Below are positions 1-9,452 of a DNA stretch of 64,000 nt, in pieces. A model generated the notes under the pieces. It did no database searches, was not told the origin of the DNA, and saw only the letters and a program-made list of their open reading frames with translations. A program made the translations under genes and the position numbers. Source of the DNA: Streptomyces sp. NBC_00620 (GTDB lineage: Bacteria; Actinomycetota; Actinomycetes; Streptomycetales; Streptomycetaceae); NCBI RefSeq assembly GCF_026341825.1, contig NZ_JAPENY010000003.1, positions 496,001-560,000 of the forward strand, read 5' to 3'. Each line of letters opens with the position of its first letter. Position 1 is the first letter of the stretch.

Positions 1-1889
1 TCAAGGGGTCCGGGGGTGATCTCGGGACGCTGACCGAGGGTGGGCTCGCTGTGTTGCGGCTGGACCGGCTGCATGCGCTGAAGGGTGTCTATCCGGGGGT
101 GGAGCGCGAGGACGAGATGGTTGCCGCCTTCGACTACTGCCTGCACGGCAAGGGTGGGGCGGCTCCCTCGATCGACACCGCGATGCACGGGCTCGTCGAC
201 GCCGCCCATGTCGACCACCTCCACCCCGACTCCGGGATCGCGCTCGCCTGCGCGGCCGATGGGGAGAAGCTGACCGCCGAGTGCTTCGGGGACAGCGTGG
301 TGTGGGTGCCGTGGCGCCGGCCCGGTTTTCAGCTCGGTCTGGACATCGCGGCGGTCAAGGAGGCCAATCCGCAGGCCATCGGGTGTGTTCTCGGCGGTCA
401 CGGCATCACGGCGTGGGGCGCCACGGCCGAGGAGTGCGAGAGCAACTCGCTGCACATCATCCGCACTGCCGAGGCCTTCCTCGCCGAGCGTGGGAACGCG
501 GAGCCCTTCGGGCCGGTGCTCGACGGGTACGGAGCCCTCGACGCATCCGAGCGCCGTGCGCGGGCCGCCGCCCTGGCCCCGTACATCAGGGCGATCGCCT
601 CCCAGGACAAACCGCAGGTCGGCCACTTCAGCGACTCGGACGAGGTACTGGACTTCGTCTCCCGCGCCGAGCACCCGCGGCTCGCCGCCCTCGGTACCTC
701 CTGCCCGGACCACTTTCTCCGTACGAAGGTCAGGCCGCTGGTGCTCGACCTGCCGCCGGCCGCTTCGGTCGAGGACGCGGTCGCCCGCCTCGGCGAGTTG
801 CACGCCGAGTACCGCGAGGAGTACGCCGCCTACTACCAGCGGCACGCCCTGCCCGACTCGCCCGCGATGCGCGGCGCCGACCCGGCGATCGTGCTCGTCC
901 CCGGCGTCGGCATGTTCAGCTTCGGCAAGGACAAGCAGACGGCGCGCGTGGCCGGCGAGTTCTACGTCAACGCGATCAACGTGATGCGCGGTGCGGAGGC
1001 CGTGTCGACGTACGCGCCGATCGAGGAGTCGGAGAAGTTCCGCATCGAGTACTGGGCCCTGGAAGAGGCCAAGCTCCAGCGGATGCCGAAGCCCAAGCCG
1101 CTGGCGACGCGGGTTGCGCTGGTGACCGGTGCCGGCAGCGGGATCGGCAAGGCGATCGCCCAAAGGCTGGTGGCCGAGGGGGCGTGCGTGGTGGTCGCGG
1201 ACCTCAACGCGGAGAATGCGGCCGACGTCGCGTCGGCGCTGGGCGGTCCCGACAAGGCCGTCGCCGTGACCGTCGACGTGACCTCCGAGGAGCAGATCGC
1301 CGCGGCCTTCGACTCGGCGGTACTCGCCTTCGGCGGAGTCGACCTCGTCGTCAACAACGCCGGTATCTCCATCTCCAAGCCGCTCCTGGAGACCACTGCG
1401 AAGGACTGGGACCTCCAGCACGACATCATGGCCCGCGGCTCCTTCCTCGTCTCGCGCGAGGCGGCCCGGGTGATGAGCAGGCAGGGCCTGGGCGGCGACA
1501 TCATCTACATCGCCTCCAAGAACGCGGTCTTCGCGGGTCCCAACAACATCGCGTACTCCGCGACCAAGGCCGACCAGGCCCATCAAGTACGGCTGCTGGC
1601 TGCCGAGTTGGGTGAGCACGGGATCCGGGTCAACGGGGTCAACCCGGACGGTGTCGTGCGCGGTTCCGGAATCTTCGCGGGCGGCTGGGGCGCCCAGCGC
1701 GCGGCGACGTACGGCATCGAAGAGGAGAAGCTCGGCGAGTTCTACGCCCAGCGGACGATCCTCAAGCGCGAGGTGCTCCCGGAGCATGTCGCGAACGCGG
1801 TCTTCGCCCTGACCGGTGGGGACCTGACGCACACCACGGGGCTGCACATCCCGGTCGACGCCGGCGTCGCCGCCGCCTTCCTGCGATGA
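1..1889 (+). CDS. Bifunctional rhamnulose-1-phosphate aldolase/short-chain dehydrogenase (5' truncated)
   Basis: The gene enters from the left edge: the frame is open from base 3 and the residues before the first GTG (51) still fit the family, so the true start lies outside the window. The N-terminal two thirds is a class II aldolase domain, with the zinc-site segment HVDHLHPDSG near 210-240 and HGI near 400. The C-terminal third is a short-chain dehydrogenase with the Rossmann motif VTGAGSGIGK near 1123-1152 and YSATK near 1555-1569. Known relatives (YuxG/RhaEW type) split L-rhamnulose-1-phosphate into dihydroxyacetone phosphate and lactaldehyde and oxidise the lactaldehyde to lactate. The stop overlaps the start of the rhamnulokinase gene (ATGA), and lactate genes follow. 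Confidence 0.93.
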   Translation, partial: KGSGGDLGTLTEGGLAVLRLDRLHALKGVYPGVEREDEMVAAFDYCLHGKGGAAPSIDTAMHGLVDAAHVDHLHPDSGIALACAADGEKLTAECFGDSVVWVPWRRPGFQLGLDIAAVKEANPQAIGCVLGGHGITAWGATAEECESNSLHIIRTAEAFLAERGNAEPFGPVLDGYGALDASERRARAAALAPYIRAIASQDKPQVGHFSDSDEVLDFVSRAEHPRLAALGTSCPDHFLRTKVRPLVLDLPPAASVEDAVARLGELHAEYREEYAAYYQRHALPDSPAMRGADPAIVLVPGVGMFSFGKDKQTARVAGEFYVNAINVMRGAEAVSTYAPIEESEKFRIEYWALEEAKLQRMPKPKPLATRVALVTGAGSGIGKAIAQRLVAEGACVVVADLNAENAADVASALGGPDKAVAVTVDVTSEEQIAAAFDSAVLAFGGVDLVVNNAGISISKPLLETTAKDWDLQHDIMARGSFLVSREAARVMSRQGLGGDIIYIASKNAVFAGPNNIAYSATKADQAHQVRLLAAELGEHGIRVNGVNPDGVVRGSGIFAGGWGAQRAATYGIEEEKLGEFYAQRTILKREVLPEHVANAVFALTGGDLTHTTGLHIPVDAGVAAAFLR

Positions 1890-3328
1890 CCGCCTCCTTC
1901 GCCGCGGTCGACCTCGGCGCGTCCAGCGGACGCGTCATGGTCGGCCGCGTCGGCCCCGACTCGCTGGACCTCACCGAGGCACACCGCTTCCGGAACCGCC
2001 CTGTCCGGGTTCCCGAAGGGCTCCGCTGGGACATCCTCGGGCTGTACGCGGGAGTCCTGGACGGTCTTCGGGCGGCGGGGCAGGTCGACTCCGTGGGCAT
2101 CGACAGCTGGGCGGTGGACTACGGCCTGCTGGACGCGGACGGGGCGCTGCTCGGCAACCCGGTGCACTACCGCGACGCCCGCACCGAGGGGGTCGCGGAG
2201 CAGGTGTGGGCGTCGGTGCCCGCGGCGGACCTGTACGCGGCGACCGGGCTCCAGTACGCGCCCTTCAACACCCTGTACCAGTTGACGGCCGCCCGCTCCT
2301 CCGCTCAACTCGCCTCCGCAGAACGCCTGTTGCTCATCCCCGACCTGCTGGCGTACTGGCTCACGGGCGAGGCCGGCACCGAGCTCACCAACGCCTCGAC
2401 CACCCAGCTGATCGATCCCCGGACGCGCGACTGGTCGTACGACCTGGCGGCGAAGCTGGGCATCGACCTCAAGCTCTTCGCTCCGTTGCGCAGCCCCGGA
2501 GACCCGGCGGGGTTCCTCCGGCCCGAAGTGCTGGAGGAGACCGGGCTGACCGGCCCGGTCCCGGTGACCGCGGTCGGTTCGCACGACACCGCCTCCGCGG
2601 TGGCCGCCGTCCCGGCCACCGGGGAGCACTTCGCGTACATCTGCACCGGCACCTGGTCCCTCGCGGGCCTGGAACTGGACGCGCCCGTGCTCACCGAGGC
2701 GAGCCGGGCGGCCAACTTCACCAATGAGCTGGGCCTCGACGGCACGGTCCGCTATCTGCGGAACATCATGGGGCTGTGGCTGCTCCAGGAGTGCCTGCGG
2801 GAGTGGGGAGAACCGGACCTCAGCGCACTGTTGAGGGAAGCCGCTGAAGTGACGCCGCTGCGCTCCCTCGTGGACGCGGGCGACGCGGCGTTCCTGGCGC
2901 CGGGCCGGATGCCGTCCCGGATCGCCGACGCCTGCCGGGAATCGGGCCGGCCGGTCCCCGGGTCTCCCGCCGAGGTCACCCGCTGCATCCTCGACTCCCT
3001 GGCACTCGCCCACCGGCGGGCGATCACCGAGGCCCAGGCCCTCGCCGATCATCCGGTCGACGTCGTACACATCGTCGGCGGCGGCGCCCGGAACGCCCTG
3101 CTGTGCCAACTCACCGCCGACGCCTGCGGCCTGCCGGTCGTGGCGGGTCCGGCGGAGGCGGCGGCGCTGGGCAACGTCCTCGTACAGGCCCGCGCGCACG
3201 GCCTCGTCGGCGACCGTACGTCCATGCGGCGGCTCCTCGCTCGTACGCAGCAGTTGCGGCGGTACGAGCCCATGGGCGACGCCGGCGTCTGGCGCGCGGC
3301 GGAGGACCGGCTACTCAGCCGCCGGTGA
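1886..3328 (+). CDS. rhaB: Rhamnulokinase (FGGY carbohydrate kinase)
   Basis: A 480-residue FGGY-family sugar kinase. It begins with the phosphate-binding segment AAVDLGASSGRVMVG, carries the substrate-side segment SWAVDYGLLD typical of RhaB, and the C-terminal ATP-binding loop HIVGGGARNALL. It should phosphorylate L-rhamnulose to L-rhamnulose-1-phosphate, the substrate of the upstream aldolase. It overlaps that gene by 4 bases (ATGA), so the two are translationally coupled. Length is normal for the family. Another FGGY substrate is possible but the pairing with the aldolase/dehydrogenase argues for rhamnose. Confidence 0.93.
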   Translation: MTASFAAVDLGASSGRVMVGRVGPDSLDLTEAHRFRNRPVRVPEGLRWDILGLYAGVLDGLRAAGQVDSVGIDSWAVDYGLLDADGALLGNPVHYRDARTEGVAEQVWASVPAADLYAATGLQYAPFNTLYQLTAARSSAQLASAERLLLIPDLLAYWLTGEAGTELTNASTTQLIDPRTRDWSYDLAAKLGIDLKLFAPLRSPGDPAGFLRPEVLEETGLTGPVPVTAVGSHDTASAVAAVPATGEHFAYICTGTWSLAGLELDAPVLTEASRAANFTNELGLDGTVRYLRNIMGLWLLQECLREWGEPDLSALLREAAEVTPLRSLVDAGDAAFLAPGRMPSRIADACRESGRPVPGSPAEVTRCILDSLALAHRRAITEAQALADHPVDVVHIVGGGARNALLCQLTADACGLPVVAGPAEAAALGNVLVQARAHGLVGDRTSMRRLLARTQQLRRYEPMGDAGVWRAAEDRLLSRR

Positions 3329-3399
3329 GAGGGGGCTCCCGTGTCGCCCGCCCGCCGCGTACTCTGCACTCATCCGATGATCGAACACGAGGAGCCGCG

Positions 3400-4179
3400 A
3401 TGCGTGTCGCCCTGTTCCTGACCTGTGTCAACGACACGCTCTATCCGGACACCGGCCGCGCCGTGGTGAAACTGCTGACCAGGCTGGGTGTCGAGGTCGA
3501 CTTCCCGATGGCCCAGACCTGCTGCGGGCAGGCGCACTACAACACGGGGTACCGACACGAGGCAGAGCCACTGGCCCGGTATTTCTCCGATGTATTCGGT
3601 GAGTACGAGGCGATCGTGACGCCTTCCGGCTCCTGCGGCGCGATGGTGCGGGAGCTGTATCCGCGGATGGGCGAGCGGGCGCGCGCCGAGGGACGCGGGG
3701 ACACTCTCGCGGCGACGCTCGCGCCGGTGGTACCGAAGACGTACGAGCTGACCGAGTTCCTCGTGGACGTACTCGGTGTGACCGACGTCGGCGCGTACTA
3801 CCCGCACACCGTGACCTACCACCCCACCTGTCACGGGCTGCGCAGCCTCGGCCTCGGCGACCGGCCGCGCCGACTCCTCCAGTCCGTCAAGGGACTTGAG
3901 CTCCGCGAGCTGCCCGGAGCTGACGAGTGCTGCGGCTTCGGCGGCACCTTCGCCGTCAAGAACCCCGATGTCTCCGCGGCGATGGGTGCCGACAAGGTGC
4001 GCAACGCCGAGTCGACGGGCGCCGATGTGCTGTGCGCCGCCGACAACTCCTGCCTGATGCACATCGGGGGCACCATGTCCCGCCTCAACACCGGTATGCG
4101 GCCCGTCCACATCGCGGAGATCCTCGCGAGCACGGAAGAGGAGCCGAGCACGGTCACCGCAAAGGAGCCGAGCGCATGA
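3400..4179 (+). CDS. lutA: Lactate utilisation protein A (cysteine-rich Fe-S protein)
   Basis: A 259-residue protein with two CCG-type cysteine-rich domains: TCCGQAHYNTG in the first half and HPTCHGLR followed by DECCGFGG in the second, the normal ligands of the LutA/GlcF group. ATG 3400 is preceded by GAGG at the right distance. In-frame codons run further upstream into rhaB, but that extension is arginine/proline-rich and not coding. With LutB and LutC it forms an L-lactate oxidising complex that feeds electrons to the respiratory chain. The stop overlaps lutB by 4 bases. It follows the rhamnose genes, whose pathway yields lactate. Confidence 0.93.
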   Translation: MRVALFLTCVNDTLYPDTGRAVVKLLTRLGVEVDFPMAQTCCGQAHYNTGYRHEAEPLARYFSDVFGEYEAIVTPSGSCGAMVRELYPRMGERARAEGRGDTLAATLAPVVPKTYELTEFLVDVLGVTDVGAYYPHTVTYHPTCHGLRSLGLGDRPRRLLQSVKGLELRELPGADECCGFGGTFAVKNPDVSAAMGADKVRNAESTGADVLCAADNSCLMHIGGTMSRLNTGMRPVHIAEILASTEEEPSTVTAKEPSA

Positions 4180-5654
4180 GCGGGACCTTCGTCGGCATGC
4201 CAGCCTTCCCCAAGGCCGCGCACGAAGCCGTGCACAACGCGACCCTGCGCGGCAATCTGCGCCACGCCACCCACACGATCCGCACCAAGCGCGCCAAGGC
4301 GGTCGCGGAGCTGGAGGACTGGGCGGCGCTGCGCGAGGCGGGCAAACAGATCAAGGACCACACCCTCCGCCATCTCGACCAGTACCTGGTGCAGTTGGAG
4401 GAGTCGGTCACGGCCGCCGGCGGCACCGTGCACTGGGCGGCCGACGCCGACGAGGCCAACCGGATCGTCACCGAGCTCGTGAAGGCGACCGGCGAGACCG
4501 AGGTCGTCAAGGTCAAGTCGATGGCCACGCAGGAGATCGCCCTCAACGAGGCACTCGAAGCCGAGGGCATCCACGCCTACGAGACCGATCTCGCCGAACT
4601 CATCGTGCAGTTGGGCAAGGACCGCCCCTCGCACATCCTGGTCCCCGCCATCCACCGCAACCGCGGCGAGATCCGGGACATCTTCGTCCGCGAGATGAGC
4701 GAGTGGGGCCGCCCGGCGCCCGAGGGCCTGACCGACACACCCGCCGAACTCGCCGAGGCCGCCCGCCTCCACCTCCGCGAGAAGTTCCTGCGCGCCAAGG
4801 TCGGCGTTTCCGGCGCCAACTTCATGATCGCCGAGACGGGCACGCTGGTCGTGGTCGAGTCGGAGGGCAACGGCCGGATGTGCCTCACCCTCCCCGAGAC
4901 GCTGATCTCGGTCGTCGGCATCGAGAAGATCCTCCCCACCTGGCAGGACCTGGAGGTCTTCCTCCAGACCCTCCCCCGCTCCTCGACGGCCGAGCGCATG
5001 AACCCGTACACGAGCACCTGGACCGGCACCACCGACGAGGACGGCCCCCAGACCTTCCACCTGGTCCTCCTCGACAACGGCCGCACTGACACACTGGCCG
5101 ACGAGGTCGGCCGCCAGGCCCTGCGCTGCATCCGCTGCTCGGCGTGTCTCAACGTCTGCCCGGTGTACGAGCGTGCGGGCGGCCACGCCTACGGCTCGGT
5201 CTACCCCGGCCCGATCGGCGCCATCCTCAGCCCCCAACTCCGGGGCACCGCAAGCGAGATCGACGCCTCGCTCCCGTACGCCTCCTCGCTGTGCGGCGCC
5301 TGCTACGAGGTGTGTCCGGTCGCCATCGACATCCCGGAAGTGCTCGTCCATCTGCGCGAGCGGATCGTCGAGGGCGGTCAGACCACCAGTCAGGGCAACA
5401 AGGTCGTCCTCAAGCCCGCCAAGGGGCACGCGGCCGAGCGGGCGGCGATGCGCGCGGCACGCTGGGCGTTCAGCCACCCAGGCGCGCTGCGCACCGGCCA
5501 GCGGCTCGCCTCCCGGACGCGCCGCTTCCATCCACGGACGCTGCCGGGCCCCGGCAGGGCGTGGAGCGAGAGCCGCGATCTGCCGGCGGTGCCCGCAGAG
5601 CCGTTCCGGGACTGGTGGCAGCGTACGAACGGTGGAAAGGACACGGCGAAGTGA
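4176..5654 (+). CDS. lutB: Lactate utilisation protein B (Fe-S protein)
   Basis: A 492-residue LutB/YkgF-type protein. Residues 1 to about 300 form the LUD domain, with GANFMIAETGTLVVVESEGN as its core. Two ferredoxin-like cysteine clusters follow: Cys318, 321, 324 and 328 (CIRCSACLNVCP) and Cys373, 376 and 380 (CGACYEVCP). It is the electron-transfer subunit of the LutABC lactate oxidase. It overlaps lutA (ATGA) and lutC (GTGA), so all three are co-translated. The start at 4176 gives the conserved beginning of LutB proteins; codons further upstream belong to another frame of lutA. Confidence 0.94.
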   Translation: MSGTFVGMPAFPKAAHEAVHNATLRGNLRHATHTIRTKRAKAVAELEDWAALREAGKQIKDHTLRHLDQYLVQLEESVTAAGGTVHWAADADEANRIVTELVKATGETEVVKVKSMATQEIALNEALEAEGIHAYETDLAELIVQLGKDRPSHILVPAIHRNRGEIRDIFVREMSEWGRPAPEGLTDTPAELAEAARLHLREKFLRAKVGVSGANFMIAETGTLVVVESEGNGRMCLTLPETLISVVGIEKILPTWQDLEVFLQTLPRSSTAERMNPYTSTWTGTTDEDGPQTFHLVLLDNGRTDTLADEVGRQALRCIRCSACLNVCPVYERAGGHAYGSVYPGPIGAILSPQLRGTASEIDASLPYASSLCGACYEVCPVAIDIPEVLVHLRERIVEGGQTTSQGNKVVLKPAKGHAAERAAMRAARWAFSHPGALRTGQRLASRTRRFHPRTLPGPGRAWSESRDLPAVPAEPFRDWWQRTNGGKDTAK

Positions 5655-6298
5655 GCAGCAGAGATCTGATCCTGGGCCGGGTGCGGCGCGCGATCGCGGA
5701 CGTACCACAGGACGACACGCCGTACGAGCAGGCGGTTGCCCGGGACTATCTGCGTGAGCACGGTGCCCGGAGTGTCGCGGAGACGGTGGATCTGCTGGCG
5801 GAGAACCTGGCGGATTACCGGGCTCTCGTGCACCGGACGGACACGGAGGAGCTGCCGGATCTGATCATGAGGCTGCTCGCGCAGCGGGGCCCGCAGTACG
5901 TACTCGTGCCGCCGTGGTTGCCGCCCGAGTGGATGTCGGCCGCCGATCCCACCCGAGTACACGACCGTGGAGTGAGCACCCCTCAGGAGCTGGACAAGGT
6001 GGAGAGCGTCGTCACCGGTTGCGCGCTCGCCATCGCCGAGACCGGCACCATCGTCCTTGACGGCTCCCCCGACCAGGGCCGCCGCCGCATCACCCTGGTC
6101 CCCGACCACCACATCTGCGTCGTACGGGTCCCGGACCAGGTCGTCTCCTCGGTCCCCCAGGCCCTGGAACGCCTCGACCCGGCACGCCCGCTGACCTGGA
6201 TCTCCGGCCCGTCCGCGACCAGCGACATCGAACTCGACCGGGTCGAGGGGGTGCACGGGCCGCGCACCCTCGAGGTGGTGCTGGTGAGCGGAGAGTGA
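5651..6298 (+). CDS. lutC: Lactate utilisation protein C (LUD domain)
   Basis: A 215-residue LUD-domain protein. The GTG at 5651 overlaps the lutB stop (GTGA) and gives the usual LutC N-terminus, SSRDLILGRVRRAI. The LUD core is visible as ALAIAETGTIVLDGSPDQGR, the same fold as in LutB but without cysteine clusters. It is the third subunit of the lactate oxidising complex. The gene ends the lut operon, 22 bases before the osmoprotectant ATPase gene. Confidence 0.92.
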   Translation: MSSRDLILGRVRRAIADVPQDDTPYEQAVARDYLREHGARSVAETVDLLAENLADYRALVHRTDTEELPDLIMRLLAQRGPQYVLVPPWLPPEWMSAADPTRVHDRGVSTPQELDKVESVVTGCALAIAETGTIVLDGSPDQGRRRITLVPDHHICVVRVPDQVVSSVPQALERLDPARPLTWISGPSATSDIELDRVEGVHGPRTLEVVLVSGE

Positions 6299-6320
6299 CC
6301 GGCGCGGTTAGCGTGAGGGA

Positions 6321-7475
6321 ATGATCCGGTTCGAACAGGTCACCAAGCGGTATCCGGACGGTACGACCGCCGTGGACGGCCTCTCCTTCGAGGTCGCCGA
6401 GGGTGAACTCGTCACGCTCGTCGGCCCGTCCGGCTGCGGCAAGACGACGACCATGATGATGGTCAACCGCCTCATCGAGCCGACGTCCGGACAGATCTTC
6501 GTGAACGACGAGGACATCGCCAAGGTCGACCCCGTGCGGCTGCGGCGCCGGATCGGATACGTCATCCAGCAGGTCGGCCTCTTCCCGCACCGGACGATCC
6601 TCGACAACACGGCGACTGTGCCGTCGCTCGTCGGCTGGAAGAAGGCGAAGGCGCGGGCGCGCGCCGCCGAGCTGCTCGATCTGGTGGGTCTGGACCCGAA
6701 GACGTACGGAGCGCGCTATCCGGACCAGCTGTCGGGCGGTCAGCGCCAGCGGGTCGGCGTGGCGCGGGCGCTGGCCGCCGATCCGCCGGTGCTGCTCATG
6801 GACGAGCCGTTCGGAGCGGTCGACCCGGTGGTGCGGGAGCAGTTGCAGGACGAGTTCCTGCGGATGCAGCAGGCCGTGCGCAAGACGGTGCTGCTGGTCA
6901 CGCACGACATCGAGGAGGCGGTGCGGCTCGGCGACCGGATCGCGGTCTACGGGCAGGGGCGCATCGAGCAGTTCGACACGCCCGGGGCGGTCCTCGGCAC
7001 GCCCGCCACGCCGTACGTCGCCGAGTTCGTGGGCGCCGACCGCGGGCTGAAGCGGCTTTCGGTGACGGAGATCGAGCCGAGCGACCTCGAACAGCCGCCG
7101 ATCGCCCGGCTGGACGAGCCCGCCGAGCAGGCGGCGGCCCGGATGCGGACGGAGGGCGCGCGCTGGGCTGTGGTCCTCGACTCCGAGGGTGATCTGCACG
7201 GCTGGGTCGGCGTCGACGAACTCGGGGCGGGCGGCTCCGTCCGCGACCTCGCCCACCGGATGAACTCCTGGGTGGCCGTGGGCGCCCCGCTGAAGCAGGC
7301 CTTCGGCGTGATGCTCCAGCACGACGCGGGCTGGGTCGCCGTACTGGACGGGGCGCGCTTCCTCGGCGTACTGACCCCGGCGAAGCTGCACGAGGCACTG
7401 CGCCGGTCGGTGGACGCGGACGCGCTGGGCGTGCCGCGCGGGCAGGTGGAGTTCGACTCGGTGGCCGATGCCTAG
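6321..7475 (+). CDS. Osmoprotectant ABC transporter ATP-binding protein (OpuCA/ProV type)
   Basis: A 384-residue ATPase of the betaine/carnitine/choline family. Walker A is at residues 35-43 (GPSGCGKTT), the signature LSGGQ at 137-141 and Walker B MDEP at 160-163. About 110 further residues form a degenerate CBS-type region, as in OpuCA, which senses ionic strength in known members. It lies 22 bases after lutC on the same strand, but its permease and binding-protein partners are on the opposite strand at 8478-10797, with an unrelated membrane-protein gene between them. The stop codon is part of a strong inverted repeat. Confidence 0.9.
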   Translation: MIRFEQVTKRYPDGTTAVDGLSFEVAEGELVTLVGPSGCGKTTTMMMVNRLIEPTSGQIFVNDEDIAKVDPVRLRRRIGYVIQQVGLFPHRTILDNTATVPSLVGWKKAKARARAAELLDLVGLDPKTYGARYPDQLSGGQRQRVGVARALAADPPVLLMDEPFGAVDPVVREQLQDEFLRMQQAVRKTVLLVTHDIEEAVRLGDRIAVYGQGRIEQFDTPGAVLGTPATPYVAEFVGADRGLKRLSVTEIEPSDLEQPPIARLDEPAEQAAARMRTEGARWAVVLDSEGDLHGWVGVDELGAGGSVRDLAHRMNSWVAVGAPLKQAFGVMLQHDAGWVAVLDGARFLGVLTPAKLHEALRRSVDADALGVPRGQVEFDSVADA

Positions 7476-7500
7476 GGCCTGTCCGCCGGACAGGCCCTAG
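7472..7500. terminator. Bidirectional rho-independent-type terminator
   Basis: A 29-base near-perfect inverted repeat: 14-base arms CTAGGGCCTGTCCG (7472-7485) and CGGACAGGCCCTAG (7487-7500). It lies between convergent genes and contains both stop codons, TAG at 7473-7475 on the plus strand and the minus-strand stop at 7497-7499. There is no T tract, which is usual in Streptomyces. It should end transcription from both sides. Confidence 0.8.
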
Positions 7501-8399
7501 CCGCGTGACTGTCGTGTCGAAACCTCACGTCCGACCAGTCCGTAGGCCCACCGTTCGTTGAAGCCCGCCAGGAAACCCACGGCGCCCCAGAATCCCCAGA
7601 AAACGGTGCCGCTCTCCGTGGAATCCGAAGAACAGACGTCAGCGACAGCAGCGGGAATCTCGATCGCGGCGACAAGACCGGAGCTGAGCAGCAAGTAGAC
7701 GGCGATCGCAAGCAGCCAGCCGAGGAAGATCCGGTGGACACCACCGCGCCGCATGCTCCGGGACCGCTGGCCGGGCACGACAACCGCTCTCCCCCCGTTG
7801 GCCGGTCGCCGCGTCAGCCCGTCGCCGCTGTTCCGCAGCCGGGTCAGAACGCTGAGCACCGCCCCGAACGCTCCGGCGCCCCCGCACACGAAAGCACCGA
7901 GCAGGCTCCACCGGTCGGTGCAGTTCAACGAGACATCGCAGAGACCGAGCAGCTTCTCCCCTGCCACCAACGGCACGAACAGCAGGAACACACCGGCGAT
8001 GAATCCGATGTTCAGACCGCGGTTGACGGCCAGCTCACCGTCCTGGTCGATGCGGACCCGGATGCGGAGGATCTCCCGCTCCAGATAGGCGGCCAGGTAC
8101 TTGTCGGGCTGCGGATCGCCCAGCCGCTGATCGCGCAGGACGTTGCTCAGCACGTGGTGAAGCGTGGTCTTCAGCGACTCCCTGGTCTTCTCCTCGAAAG
8201 CTCGCTGCGAGTCGCCGTAGAGCGACTGCAGTTCCAATTGCTGCTCCGGATACGCGACACCGAACTGCCTGTACGCGTCGTGGAATTCGGACCCCACCAA
8301 GTCCATCAGCCCTTGGGGCTTGAGATCGGTGGTCGCCCCTTCGACCGTCTCACACACTTTCTGCCACCGAGACCGGTGGACTTCCCCGTTGTCCCCCAT
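7497..8399 (-). CDS. Membrane protein of unknown function
   Basis: Not recognised as a known family. The first about 130 residues are soluble and charged, with many Glu, Gln and Arg residues that could be helical. Four hydrophobic segments follow: NIGFIAGVFLLFVPLVAG, WSLLGAFVCGGAGAFGAVLSV, FLGWLLAIAVYLLLSSGLVA and FWGFWGAVGFLAGFNERWAY. The last, ending in GFNERWA, looks like a conserved C-terminal signature. The start is uncertain: ATG 8399 has no clear ribosome site, and an in-frame GTG at 8444 has GGAG only two bases away. The gene separates the osmoprotectant ATPase gene from the other transporter genes, which makes a role in sensing or regulating transport possible but unproven. Confidence 0.75.
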   Translation of the reverse strand: MGDNGEVHRSRWQKVCETVEGATTDLKPQGLMDLVGSEFHDAYRQFGVAYPEQQLELQSLYGDSQRAFEEKTRESLKTTLHHVLSNVLRDQRLGDPQPDKYLAAYLEREILRIRVRIDQDGELAVNRGLNIGFIAGVFLLFVPLVAGEKLLGLCDVSLNCTDRWSLLGAFVCGGAGAFGAVLSVLTRLRNSGDGLTRRPANGGRAVVVPGQRSRSMRRGGVHRIFLGWLLAIAVYLLLSSGLVAAIEIPAAVADVCSSDSTESGTVFWGFWGAVGFLAGFNERWAYGLVGREVSTRQSRG

Positions 8400-8477
8400 G
8401 AAATACGTGTACCGGCGCCCGCCCCGGGCGGATACCCACCCCACCGCTCCAGTCCGGTAACCGACGTCACGGTCCTG

Positions 8478-9452
8478 TCACTTCAGCAGGCCCTTCTCCT
8501 TCAGATAGGTCCGCGCCACGTCCTCCGGCAGCCGCCGCCAGCTGTCCACCTGTTCGTTCATGGACGCCAAGTCGGCAGTCGTGAGTACGTCGTTGAGTTC
8601 GCCGAGCGCCTTGGTGACGCCTTCGCTGCCCGCACGGGAGCGGTTGACGACGGGCACGATGTAGTCGGCGTTCTGCAGGTGTTTGTCGTCGGCGAGCAGG
8701 ACGAGCCCGAAGTCGCCCAGGGTCGCGTCCGTCGTGGTGGTCAGCACCATCTGGTCCTGGCCGTTCTGTACGGCGAGCTTGGCCTGTGTGGTGCCGACGC
8801 CCTTCGGGTCGACTGCGGTGATGTCGATGCCGTAGGTCTTCTTCAACCCCGGTTCGCAGTACGGCCGTTGCACGCACTCGTCGCCCGCCGCGAGCCGCAC
8901 CTCCAGTCCCGACTTCCCGAGGTCGCTGAGCGTCTTGAGGTGATTCTGCGCGGCGTACGCCTCGGTCACCGCGAAGGCGTTCTGGTCGACGGCCCTGCCC
9001 GCGTCGAGGACGGTGAGACCGCGTGGCGTGGCCAGCTTGCGCAGGGCGGCCATCGTGGCGTCGAGGTCGGGCGAGCCGACGGGCGGTGCGTCGGCGCCGT
9101 TGGTCTTGGCGTTCAGCCAGTCGGCGAAGGTGGCCGCGTATTCGGCTACGACGTCGATCTGGCCCGATTCCAGGGCGGGTTCGTACAGTTCGCGGTTGGC
9201 GACGGTGAGCATCGACGTCTGGTAGCCGGCCTGGTTCAGGAGCAGCGCGTACATCTGGGCGAGCAGGTCGCTCTCGGTGAATCCGGCCGAGCCGATGGTC
9301 AGGTGTTTGCTGTCGCCGGGCGGGGCGGTGACCGCGCCCTGGTTTTCCAGGGACGGGCCGGTGGTGCAGCCGCTCAGCAGGACCAGCGTCGCCAGTGCGA
9401 CGCGGCGGCGGCGAGGAGCGTGTGGTTGCCTCGGCGATCGCGTACGTCTCAT
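8478..9452 (-). CDS. Osmoprotectant-binding lipoprotein (OpuCC/OsmF type)
   Basis: A 324-residue substrate-binding protein. It has a basic N-terminus, a hydrophobic stretch and the lipobox LLSGC, with Cys29 as the lipidation site. The mature domain starts with LTIGSAGFTESDLLAQMYA and continues with QIDVVAEYAATFADWL, the hallmarks of quaternary-ammonium binding proteins. It should capture glycine betaine, choline or a similar solute and deliver it to the two permeases encoded upstream. The ATG overlaps the stop of the permease gene (ATGA). The exact ligand cannot be told from sequence alone. Confidence 0.9.
   Translation of the reverse strand: MRRTRSPRQPHAPRRRRVALATLVLLSGCTTGPSLENQGAVTAPPGDSKHLTIGSAGFTESDLLAQMYALLLNQAGYQTSMLTVANRELYEPALESGQIDVVAEYAATFADWLNAKTNGADAPPVGSPDLDATMAALRKLATPRGLTVLDAGRAVDQNAFAVTEAYAAQNHLKTLSDLGKSGLEVRLAAGDECVQRPYCEPGLKKTYGIDITAVDPKGVGTTQAKLAVQNGQDQMVLTTTTDATLGDFGLVLLADDKHLQNADYIVPVVNRSRAGSEGVTKALGELNDVLTTADLASMNEQVDSWRRLPEDVARTYLKEKGLLK

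Noticed and set aside
3831..5708. 625-residue minus-strand frame across lutABC
   Set aside because: It is opposite three clear lut genes with conserved cysteine motifs; the translation resembles no family.
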